Assembly (NCBI GenBank): GCA_036267955.1
Contig: DATAVB010000046.1
Span: 82,564-146,563 of the forward strand
Direction: 5' to 3'
Origin: DATAVB01 sp036267955
GTDB taxonomy: Bacteria > Actinomycetota > Actinomycetes > Mycobacteriales > QHCD01
Length of the DNA: 64,000 nt
Within the stretch, counting starts at the first letter, position 1. Each line of letters begins with the position of its first letter. Positions 41,851 through 49,184 of this stretch are shown here, piece after piece. Both the position numbers and the translations under genes were made by a program. The notes under the pieces are model-generated. The model saw nothing but the letters and a program-made list of their open reading frames with translations, had not been told where the DNA came from and searched no databases.

Positions 41851-42822
41851 TCAGGGGATCAGTAGGACCCGTCCCTGCCGGGTGCGGTCGGCCAACAGTT
41901 CGTGGGCCCGGGCGGCCTCTGTCAGCGGCACCGTCGCCTGGACGGAGACCCGCAGCCGGCCGGCCACGGCGTGCTCGGTGACCTCCTCCATCTCCTCCCG
42001 GGCCGGCCCGGGCCGCGCCGTCCGCCAGCCCAGCAGGCTGAACCCGGTCACCGACTTCAACCCGAAAAGGCTCTGCACCGGCACCTCCGGCAGCTCACCG
42101 CTGGCGGCGCCGTACAGGACCAGCCGGCCGAACGGGGCGAGCAGGTCGAGGCTCTGCGCCGTGACCCGACCGCCGATGCTGTCGAGGATCACATCCACAC
42201 CGTCCGGCGCGGCGGCCCGGACCTGCTCGGCCCAGTCCGGCGCGGTGCCGTCGACGGCGACGTCAGCCCCGTTCTCCCGGACGAAGTCGAACTTGGCCGC
42301 CGATCCGGTGGTGGCGATCACCGTGCCCGCGCCCTCCAGCCGGGCCAGTTGCAGGGTCAGCTGACCGATGCCGCCGGAGGCGGCGTGCACCAGCACGGTC
42401 TCGCCCTTGCTGAGCCGGCCGGTACGCAGGACGCGCAGCGCCACCGGCGCCGGCATCGCCAGCGCACTGGCCAACCCGAGATCGAGGCCGTCCGGTACGG
42501 GCGCCAGCCAGTCCGCGTCGGCCAGCGCGAAATCGGCGTACGCGTCCACCGCAACCAGCGCGACGACGCGGTCGCCGACCCGTACGTTCCCGACTCCGGA
42601 GCCCAGCGCCTCGACCGTCCCGACCACGTCACCGTGCGGGCTGCCCGGCAGTGGCGACTGGCCGAGCCGACTGGTCCCGCCGCGCATCGCGGTGTCGACG
42701 AAACTGCCGCCGATCGCCTCGGTCCGGATGAGCACCTGCCCGGCCTCGGGCCGCGGCGGGTCGACCTCCTCGATCCGCAGGACCTCCGGGCCGCCGTACT
42801 CGTGGTAACGCACTCTTCGCAT
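41851..42822 (-). CDS. Quinone oxidoreductase-like zinc-free medium-chain dehydrogenase
   Basis: NADPH-dependent MDR-family reductase of 323 residues. Features: GPEVLRIEEVDPPRP, PHGDVVGTVEALGSGVG, the cofactor loop VLVHAASGGIGQLTLQLA and ILDSIGG. The catalytic and structural zinc cysteines of alcohol dehydrogenases are lacking, placing it with quinone/enoyl reductases. I use ATG 42822 (MRRVRYHEYGGPEV) because the longer frame reads through the operator. It is divergent from a MarR gene, which probably controls it. Confidence 0.9.
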   Translation of the reverse strand: MRRVRYHEYGGPEVLRIEEVDPPRPEAGQVLIRTEAIGGSFVDTAMRGGTSRLGQSPLPGSPHGDVVGTVEALGSGVGNVRVGDRVVALVAVDAYADFALADADWLAPVPDGLDLGLASALAMPAPVALRVLRTGRLSKGETVLVHAASGGIGQLTLQLARLEGAGTVIATTGSAAKFDFVRENGADVAVDGTAPDWAEQVRAAAPDGVDVILDSIGGRVTAQSLDLLAPFGRLVLYGAASGELPEVPVQSLFGLKSVTGFSLLGWRTARPGPAREEMEEVTEHAVAGRLRVSVQATVPLTEAARAHELLADRTRQGRVLLIP

Positions 42823-42850
42823 GCTGTCCCGCCTCAGAGTCGATTCGATC

Positions 42851-42886
42851 AATGTTGGTGTGGCCAACATTGGTTAAGCCAACGTT
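42851..42886. promoter_or_regulatory. Triple half-site MarR operator
   Basis: AATGTTGG (42851-42858), N5, CCAACATTGG (42864-42873), N5, CCAACGTT (42879-42886). The central element serves both as right arm of a perfect 8-bp inverted repeat and left arm of a 7-of-8 one. It lies between the two divergent starts (42822 and 42933). Confidence 0.65.
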
Positions 42887-42932
42887 AGCAGGCTTCGTGG
42901 GTGACGCCAACAAGCGTCGGTATGGTGGGCCC

Positions 42933-43403
42933 GTGACCCACTACGACGCGTGCAAACACCATGACGGGGCGCCGGCACGCCTGCGTGGCACCGCATTCTG
43001 GTTGCTCGGGCGCGCGTCGCTCGACGCGCAACGACTCACCCAGGAGCGGCTGGCGGCGGCGGGAATGCGCCGGGGCTTCTACGGTGTACTGGCCGTGCTC
43101 GCCGAGTTCGGCCCCTCGGCGCAGGCGGACATCGGCCGTCGGCTGGGCGTCGATCGCAGCGACATGGTGGCCATCCTGAACGATCTGGAGAGCGAGCGGT
43201 ACGTCACCCGCGCACCGGATCCGGCGGACCGGCGTCGGAACAGTGTCGTGCTGACGAGGGCCGGTCGGGCCGCGCTCGGCCGTTTCGACCGGGCGATCGG
43301 CGAGGCGGAGAAAGCCGTGTTGAGCTCATTGAGCGTCACGGAACGGGCGAGCCTGGTCGGATTGCTGCAGCGCATCGTGCACAACGAAATGCCGTCCGGC
43401 TGA
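42933..43403 (+). CDS. MarR-family regulator
   Basis: Regulator of 156 residues with the winged-helix domain in about 45-125: GPSAQADIGRRLGVDRSDMVAILNDLESERYVTRAPDPADRRRNSVVLT is the standard MarR recognition helix plus wing. GTG at 42933 is the first reasonable start after the operator. Two cysteine/histidine positions near the N-terminus (CKHHD) are unusual and could sense oxidation or metal (speculative). It is divergent from the quinone reductase. Confidence 0.9.
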   Translation: MTHYDACKHHDGAPARLRGTAFWLLGRASLDAQRLTQERLAAAGMRRGFYGVLAVLAEFGPSAQADIGRRLGVDRSDMVAILNDLESERYVTRAPDPADRRRNSVVLTRAGRAALGRFDRAIGEAEKAVLSSLSVTERASLVGLLQRIVHNEMPSG

Positions 43404-43409
43404 CCCGTA

Positions 43410-44180
43410 CTATTCGTCGTCGTCATCCATCGCGCCGGCATTGACGGCGAGCACACCGTCCACTTCGGACAATGCTGCGGCGAGATCGGTGAGCGAGCCC
43501 TTGCCGATGATCCGCAAGACCAGGGAAACGACCCGGACGCCGGCCGGCTCGTCGACGTCCTCCCGGTCACGCCGGGATCCGCGCCCATCCGCCGAACCAG
43601 CCGAGCCGCGTTGTGCCGCCACCTCGGACACCGCAAATCCGCGGGCCGTCGTCTCCATCATCACCCGGCGCAGCACGCCCTCGCCGTCGCGGTAGTCGAC
43701 CCGCACCTGCAAGGGCACCCGGACCGCCTGATGCAACAGGCGGGTCAGCGGCGGGTAGGCGTACACGACGATGAAATGCCCGCTCGTGGTGGCCACGGCT
43801 AGCAGCGGAAGCCCCGCGCCGCAGGCCATTCCCACTCCGGACGCGACCCAGATGGTGGCCGCGGTGGTGAGGCCGCGGACCGCGTCGCGGCGGACGAAGA
43901 TCAGCCCGCCGCCGATGAAACCGATGCCGGAGACGATCTGGGCCGCCACCCGGGACGGGTCGAGCACGACGTGGTTGGCCGCGATCACGTCGGAGAAGCC
44001 GTATTTCGACACCAACATGATCAGCGCCGAGGCCAGGCCGACCAGGGTGTGGGTACGCATACCGGCGCTGTGCTGGCGAAGCTCGCGCTCCAGACCGATG
44101 AGACTGGCGAGGGCGAACGCAAGCAGCAGATCCCCGTACTGCGAGAGATGCATGGCGGGTCCGGCGGCGGAGGCGATCAT
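43410..44180 (-). CDS. MgtC/SapB-family membrane protein
   Basis: Protein of 256 residues. The N-terminal membrane domain (about 10-145, four to five helices) has GLERELRQHSAGMRTHTLVGLASALIML and the family block SGIGFIGGGLIFVRRDAVRGLTTAATIWVASGVGMACG. The C-terminal cytosolic part (about 155-256) has an ACT-like pattern with a charged insertion near 195-212. ATG at 44180 overlaps the decarboxylase stop (ATGA); an internal ATG at 44153 is also possible. The MgtC family is linked to Mg limitation and acid/host survival, mechanism unresolved. Confidence 0.9.
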   Translation of the reverse strand: MIASAAGPAMHLSQYGDLLLAFALASLIGLERELRQHSAGMRTHTLVGLASALIMLVSKYGFSDVIAANHVVLDPSRVAAQIVSGIGFIGGGLIFVRRDAVRGLTTAATIWVASGVGMACGAGLPLLAVATTSGHFIVVYAYPPLTRLLHQAVRVPLQVRVDYRDGEGVLRRVMMETTARGFAVSEVAAQRGSAGSADGRGSRRDREDVDEPAGVRVVSLVLRIIGKGSLTDLAAALSEVDGVLAVNAGAMDDDDE

Positions 44181-45604
44181 GCCGCCGCCCGTTCGATCGC
44201 CTGCCAGGCCTGCGCGACGTGTCTCCGTTCGGTATATGTCCCGCCAACCGCGAGCCGCAGACTAACCCGCCCGGCGATCCGGGTATGTGTGAGATACAGC
44301 GTGCCGCCGGAATTCAGCGTCTCCAGGAGCGCGGTGTTCCGGCGGTCGGCGCGGTCGGGATCCTCGTCGACCAGCCGGAAACAGACCAGGGACAGCGGGT
44401 GTGGCGCCGTCAATTCGAAACGGTTGTCGGCGGCGACCCAGCCGGCGAATTCCTGCGCCATCGCAACATGGTCGCGGATGTGCTGCCGCAGGCCGGAAAC
44501 GCCGTAACAGCGAATGACCGACCAGAGTTTGAGTGCGCGGAACCGGCGCCCCAACTGCACGTGCCAGTCCCGGAAGTCCACCACCGCGCCGGAGTCCGTG
44601 GCGGTGTTGCGCAGGTATTCCGGCAGAATCGACAACGCGCCGGTCAGCGCGGCCCGGTCGGCGACCCAGAATGTGTGGCAGTCGAAATTGGTGAGCAGCC
44701 ATTTGTGCGGATTGGTGCCGAACGAGTCGGCGAATTCGGCTACGCCATCGAGGATCCAGCGGAATTCCGGGCACACCGCGGCCACCCCTGCGTACGCCGC
44801 GTCGACGTGCAGCCAGGCGTTCTCGGCCCGGGCGATCGCACCGATCTCCGGCACCGGATCGATCGCCGTGGTCGAGGTGGTGCCGATCGTCGCCACGATG
44901 AGCGCGGGAGTGTGTCCGGCGGCGCGGTCCAGTGCGAGCTGCTCCCGTAATGCGGCGGGGGAGAGGGCGAGCGTGGCCGGGTCGGTGGCGATGGTACGCA
45001 GCGCCGCATCGCCCAGCCCGGCCATCCGGACCGCCTTCTGCACTGAGGAATGCGCCTCGGCGGAGGCGTACGCGGTGAATCGTCCCGCGCCCACCCCGTC
45101 CCGGGCCGACGTTCCGCCGCTGACCCGGTGCAGGGCCGCGAGCAGGGCCACCAGCACAGCGGTCGAGGCGGTGTCCTGGATGACCCCGCCGCCGGCGCCG
45201 TCGCTGCGGAAGGTCGCGGGCAGGCCGAGCAGTTCGGCGAGCCAGTCCAGCGTCACCTGTTCCAGCTCGGTGCAGGCCGGGCTCGTCGCCCACAGCATGC
45301 CCTGCACACCCAGCCCGGAGCTGAGCAGATCGCCCAGAATCGCCGGCCCGGAGGCGTTTGCCGGGAAGTACGCGAAGAAGCTCGGGTGCTGCCAGTGGGT
45401 TATCCCCGGCATGATCACCCGGTCGAGGTCGGCCAGCACGGCGTCGAACGGCTCGCCGTCCTGCGGCGGGTGCGCGGGCAGCGCGGCCCGGATCTCACCG
45501 GGCTCGACCTGGGCCAGCACCGGGCGCTCCTGGATCGTCTGCAGATAGTCGGCGATCCAGTCGATGACCTGGTGGCCGTGCCGGCGGAACTCCTCAACCT
45601 TCAT
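44177..45604 (-). CDS. PLP-dependent aromatic-amino-acid decarboxylase family protein
   Basis: Group II decarboxylase of 475 residues resembling aromatic L-amino acid decarboxylase. THWQHPSFFAYFPAN near 75, GVIQDTASTA, HVDAAYAG, and NPHKWLLTNFDC with the PLP Lys301 fit the family. Substrate could be Trp, Tyr, Phe or DOPA and cannot be fixed by eye. ATG at 45604 (MKVEEFRRHG) matches the family start. It overlaps mgtC downstream and is divergent from recQ with only 55 nt between. Confidence 0.92.
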   Translation of the reverse strand: MKVEEFRRHGHQVIDWIADYLQTIQERPVLAQVEPGEIRAALPAHPPQDGEPFDAVLADLDRVIMPGITHWQHPSFFAYFPANASGPAILGDLLSSGLGVQGMLWATSPACTELEQVTLDWLAELLGLPATFRSDGAGGGVIQDTASTAVLVALLAALHRVSGGTSARDGVGAGRFTAYASAEAHSSVQKAVRMAGLGDAALRTIATDPATLALSPAALREQLALDRAAGHTPALIVATIGTTSTTAIDPVPEIGAIARAENAWLHVDAAYAGVAAVCPEFRWILDGVAEFADSFGTNPHKWLLTNFDCHTFWVADRAALTGALSILPEYLRNTATDSGAVVDFRDWHVQLGRRFRALKLWSVIRCYGVSGLRQHIRDHVAMAQEFAGWVAADNRFELTAPHPLSLVCFRLVDEDPDRADRRNTALLETLNSGGTLYLTHTRIAGRVSLRLAVGGTYTERRHVAQAWQAIERAAA

Positions 45605-45659
45605 GGCGGTCAGCCTACGAGTGACCGTTCTGTCGGCCGGCCAGGGCAGGATGGGCGGC

Positions 45660-47726
45660 ATGTCACCCGAAGCAGGCTGGTCGACCCCGATCCTCGCGCG
45701 CATCCTCGCGGAGATGGCCGGTCCGACGGCCATCCCCCGTCCGGACCAGGCCCAGGCCGTGGCGGCGCTGGCCGAGGAGCGCCGGCGCGTGTTGCTCGTC
45801 CAGGCCACCGGCTGGGGCAAGTCGGCGGTCTACTGGGCCGCCACTGCCGCGCTGCGCCAGGCCGGCGGCGGCCCGACCCTGGTGATTTCGCCGCTGCTCG
45901 CGCTGATGCGCGACCAGGTCGACGCCGCGGCCCGGGCCGGCCTGGTGGCCGCGACGGTCAACTCGACCAACATCGACGACTGGCAGGCGATCTTTGACGA
46001 GCTCGCCGCCGACAAGCTCGACCTGCTGCTGGTGTCCCCGGAGCGGCTGGCCAACCCGCGCTTCGAGAAGGTGGCGCTGCCGCTGCTGGCCCGGGCCGGC
46101 CTGCTGGTGGTGGACGAGGCGCACTGCATCTCCGACTGGGGCTTCGACTTCCGCCCCGACTACCAACGCATCACCTCGCTGCTGCTCGGCCTGACCCCGG
46201 GCACTCCGGTGCTGGCCACCACGGCCACCGCGAACGCGCGGGTCACCGAGGACGTTGCTCATCAGTTGGGGGAAGAGACCCTGACGCTGCGCGGGCCGTT
46301 GGCCCGCGCGTCGCTGCAGCTGGCGGTGGTGCCCGGCCTGTCGGCGATCGAGCGGTACGCCTGGGTGGCGCAGGCGCTGCCCGGCCTGCCCGGCTCCGGC
46401 ATCGTCTACTGCCTCACCGTCGACGCCGCGCACAGCCTCGCGGAGTTCCTGTCCGCCCAGGGCCACGAGGTCGCCGCCTACACCGGCCGCACTCCGACCG
46501 AGGAGCGGGCCGCGATCGAGGACGCGCTGCGGCACAACAAACTCAAGGCCGTCGTCGCCACCTCGGCGCTCGGAATGGGTTACGACAAGCCGGACCTCGG
46601 CTTCTGCATCCATGTCGGCTCGCCGGATTCGCCGGTGGCCTACTACCAGCAGGTGGGCCGGGCCGGCCGGGCGCTCGACCGGGCGGTCGGGGTGCTGCTG
46701 CCGGCCGCCGAGTCCGATCCGCGGATCTGGGAGTACTTCGCCACCGCCACGATTCCCGACCCGGAGGCGGCCGACGCCGTGCTGGGCCGGCTGGATTCGG
46801 CCGACGGCCCGATGACGGTGCCCGCGTTGGAGTCGGCGACGGCGGTGCGCCGCGGGCGGTTGGAGGCCCTGTTGAAGACGTTGCGCGTCGATGGCGCCGT
46901 CCAGCGTGAGCTCGACGGCTGGGTGTCGACCGGCACCGGCTGGGTCTTCGACGGCGACAAGTACGGCCGCGTGGTCGCCGCCCGGCGGGCCGAGGCGGCG
47001 TCGATGCGCGGCTACGCCGACGGCGAGCGCTGCCTGATGCAGGTGCTCACCGACGCACTGGACGACCCGGAGTCCGGCCCGTGCGGACGCTGTTCAGTCT
47101 GCACCGGCACGCTGCCCGAGCCGGGCCGTACGCCGCAGACCGGTTTCATCGACGCCGCCCGGACGTTCCTGCGCGGTCGGGACGTCGAGATCGAGCCGCG
47201 CAAGATGTGGCCGGGCAAATCGTCCGGGCGTTCGGGTCGGATCGTCGGCGCGAGCCCCGGCCGGGCGATCGCCTTCGCCGACGATCCGGCCTGGGGCGAG
47301 GTGGTGAACGAGCTGGCCCTGTCGGACGCGCCGGCCTCGGAGGCGTTGCAGGCGGCGCTGGTGGAGGTGCTGGCGCGGTGGGCCAAACGATGGGATCAGC
47401 GCCCGGTCTGCGTCACCCCGTTGCCGGGGGAGCGGCCGCGCCGGGTGGATTCGATGGCCGCCCATGTCGGGGCCGTCGGCCGGCTGCCCGTACTGCCGCT
47501 GCTGGAGCGGGCCGGCCCGTTTCCGGCCGACACCGCCGCCGGCGCGGCCCGCGTCGCGCAGCTGTCGGAGGCGTACCGAGTGCTCGACGCGCCAATTCCG
47601 GACGGACCGGTCCTGCTGGTGACGGACCGGTCGCGCACCGGCTGGTCGGTGACGGTCGCCGCGGCGATATTGCGGGAGGCCGGGGTTCCGGCGGTGCTTC
47701 CGCTGGTCGGCCACAAGCTTCCCTGA
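45660..47726 (+). CDS. RecQ-family helicase with C-terminal phosphoribosyltransferase-like domain
   Basis: SF2 3'-5' DNA helicase of 688 residues. ATGWGKS (49-55) is Walker A and DEAH (152-155) is motif II, followed by CISDWGFDFRPDY, TATA, SALGMGYDKPD and QQVGRAGR. A zinc module uses Cys458, Cys475, Cys478 and Cys481. No HRDC domain is present; instead the last 90 residues contain GPVLLVTDRSRTGWSVTVAA, a PRPP-loop-like sequence. This layout matches the mycobacterial RqlH clade. ATG at 45660 is chosen; ATG 45651 is also possible. Role: DNA repair. Confidence 0.9.
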   Translation: MSPEAGWSTPILARILAEMAGPTAIPRPDQAQAVAALAEERRRVLLVQATGWGKSAVYWAATAALRQAGGGPTLVISPLLALMRDQVDAAARAGLVAATVNSTNIDDWQAIFDELAADKLDLLLVSPERLANPRFEKVALPLLARAGLLVVDEAHCISDWGFDFRPDYQRITSLLLGLTPGTPVLATTATANARVTEDVAHQLGEETLTLRGPLARASLQLAVVPGLSAIERYAWVAQALPGLPGSGIVYCLTVDAAHSLAEFLSAQGHEVAAYTGRTPTEERAAIEDALRHNKLKAVVATSALGMGYDKPDLGFCIHVGSPDSPVAYYQQVGRAGRALDRAVGVLLPAAESDPRIWEYFATATIPDPEAADAVLGRLDSADGPMTVPALESATAVRRGRLEALLKTLRVDGAVQRELDGWVSTGTGWVFDGDKYGRVVAARRAEAASMRGYADGERCLMQVLTDALDDPESGPCGRCSVCTGTLPEPGRTPQTGFIDAARTFLRGRDVEIEPRKMWPGKSSGRSGRIVGASPGRAIAFADDPAWGEVVNELALSDAPASEALQAALVEVLARWAKRWDQRPVCVTPLPGERPRRVDSMAAHVGAVGRLPVLPLLERAGPFPADTAAGAARVAQLSEAYRVLDAPIPDGPVLLVTDRSRTGWSVTVAAAILREAGVPAVLPLVGHKLP

Positions 47727-47743
47727 CCAACTGGCTTCGCTGA

Positions 47744-48340
47744 TCATCTGGTCGGATGCGCGCCGCCGTTGACGTTGAGCACCTGGCCGGTGATGTGGCG
47801 CGCCCCGCGCGAGGTCAGGAACAGCACGGTGTCGGCGATGTCCTCGACCATTCCCGGTCGGCCGGTGGCGGTGTCGGCGATGAGCCGCTCCCGGCGCGTG
47901 TCGCTGAGCCGGCCGCGGAAGAACTCGGTGTCCTGGATGAATCCAGCCGCCACGACATTGGCGGTGATCTGCCGGGCTCCGAGCTCGCGGGCGAGGTCGA
48001 TGTTCCACGACGCGAGCCCCGCCTTGGCCGCGCCGTACGCACCGGCGCCCTTGTCCGCGGCGATCGATCCGATGTGCACCACCGAGCCGCCCGGCCCGGC
48101 GTTGTTCACCAGCACATCCAGTTGCCCGGGCAGCCGGTCGAGCAGTGCCGCGAGCTGATCGGGATCGGTGTGGTCGCAGCCGATCGGCCGCACCCGGTCG
48201 CCGAGCTCGGCGGCGGCCCGACGCAGTGGGTCGAGCCGCCGGCCGGTGATGACGACCGAGTCGCCGGCCAGGGCGAGCCGGCGGGCGACGGCCAGACCGA
48301 TGCCGGTGCCGCCGCCGGTGATCAATGCGGTTCGGGTCAT
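47744..48340 (-). CDS. Short-chain dehydrogenase, internally shortened
   Basis: Rossmann-fold SDR of only 198 residues. The N-terminal cofactor loop GGGTGIGLAVAR, LVNNAG, and the Ser-Tyr-Lys set (HIGSIAA, YGAAKAG) are present, as is the C-terminal GQVLNVNGG. Between NNAG and the active-site Tyr there are about 20 residues instead of about 60: the segment with the helix carrying the catalytic Asn is missing, in frame. It may be non-catalytic or have altered activity. ATG at 48340 faces a divergent MarR gene. Confidence 0.8.
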   Translation of the reverse strand: MTRTALITGGGTGIGLAVARRLALAGDSVVITGRRLDPLRRAAAELGDRVRPIGCDHTDPDQLAALLDRLPGQLDVLVNNAGPGGSVVHIGSIAADKGAGAYGAAKAGLASWNIDLARELGARQITANVVAAGFIQDTEFFRGRLSDTRRERLIADTATGRPGMVEDIADTVLFLTSRGARHITGQVLNVNGGAHPTR

Positions 48341-48362
48341 GAGACAGTTCCTGGTGGGACAT

Positions 48363-48378
48363 CGTTTAGATCTAAACG
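48363..48378. promoter_or_regulatory. 16-bp perfect palindrome, putative MarR operator
   Basis: CGTTTAGATCTAAACG lies between the divergent SDR (start 48340) and MarR (start 48396) genes. Perfect symmetry, AT-richness in a GC-rich context, and its position on both promoters make it a likely binding site for the adjacent regulator. Confidence 0.65.
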
Positions 48379-48395
48379 TAGCAGGGGTGGCGCAG

Positions 48396-48950
48396 ATGCC
48401 GAACGGGGAGACGGGGCTGGATCCGGTCGACGGGATCGCGGCGGCGTGGCAACGGGAACGGCCGGGTACGCCGGTCTCCTCGATCGGGATCGTCACCCGG
48501 ATCTGGCGGCTGGGCAAGCTGTTCGCCGACGACCGGCGCCGGGTGCTCGCCGCGGCCGGAGTCGATTCGGCGACCCTTGACCTGCTCAGCGTGCTGCGCC
48601 GGAGCGGATCGCCGTACGCCCTCAGTACCCGGGAACTGGCCGAGCGGACGCTGGTCACCGCCGGCGCCATCTCGCAGCGCGTGGCCCGGGCCGAGCGGGC
48701 CGGCCTGGTCGCCCGGTCGGCCGGCGGCAACCGGTCGGTGACGGTGACCCTGAGCCGGTCCGGGCACGAACTGGTCGAGTCGACCGTCGAGCGGGTGCTG
48801 GGGCGGGAAGCCGAGCTGGTCGACGGGCTGACCGGGGCGCAACGCGGGGAACTGGCCGGCCTGCTGCGGATATTGCTCGCGGACGCGCAGCGGCGGCTCC
48901 GGAATGAAGGTGTGCCGGACTCGGGCCGCACCGCTGAGCTGGAGTCTTGA
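48396..48950 (+). CDS. MarR-family regulator next to SDR
   Basis: Regulator of 184 residues. The winged helix (about 55-135) contains YALSTRELAERTLVTAGAISQRVARAERAGLVARSAGGNRSVTVTLS. The N-terminal 40 residues (DPVDGIAAAWQRERPG) match MarR proteins that begin with a DxVDxIxxxW block. ATG at 48396 or GTG 48387 are both in frame. Divergent from the shortened SDR, with a palindrome between them. Confidence 0.88.
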   Translation: MPNGETGLDPVDGIAAAWQRERPGTPVSSIGIVTRIWRLGKLFADDRRRVLAAAGVDSATLDLLSVLRRSGSPYALSTRELAERTLVTAGAISQRVARAERAGLVARSAGGNRSVTVTLSRSGHELVESTVERVLGREAELVDGLTGAQRGELAGLLRILLADAQRRLRNEGVPDSGRTAELES

Positions 48951-48965
48951 TTCCCGAGATTTAAC

Positions 48966-48977
48966 GCAATCGTTTGC
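48966..48977. promoter_or_regulatory. LacI-family operator-like site 1
   Basis: GCAATCGTTTGC fits the GCAAnCGnTTGC consensus of LacI/GalR sugar regulators exactly. It is 208 nt before the binding-protein start. Confidence 0.55.
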
Positions 48978-49086
48978 ACCAACCGCTCAGCTTAAGCTCC
49001 ACGAAACATCGCCGCGGTCGAAATCTGTGCCGTGCTGCGAAACGCGAGCCGGTCCCGAACTGCTTCTTGACAGTCTCGGCCGCGCG

Positions 49087-49100
49087 TGCAAGCGTATGCA
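49087..49100. promoter_or_regulatory. LacI-family operator-like site 2
   Basis: TGCAAGCGTATGCA matches TGCAAnCGnTTGCA with one mismatch. It lies 85 nt before the binding-protein start, about 120 nt from site 1, a spacing that would allow looping or cooperative repression. No lacI gene lies in the window. Confidence 0.55.
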
Positions 49101-49184
49101 CACTCTCATGAAGTCAGGAGCTTGCTCCGGCCGGGAGTTCTGCGCGTCAAGCTCACCTAGATCATCGGCCGGGAGGGCAATCGC

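Noticed and set aside
41668..48950. Genomic island or phage remnant covering the accessory genes
   Set aside because: No integrase, transposase, phage gene or flanking repeat; base composition looks like the rest of the window.
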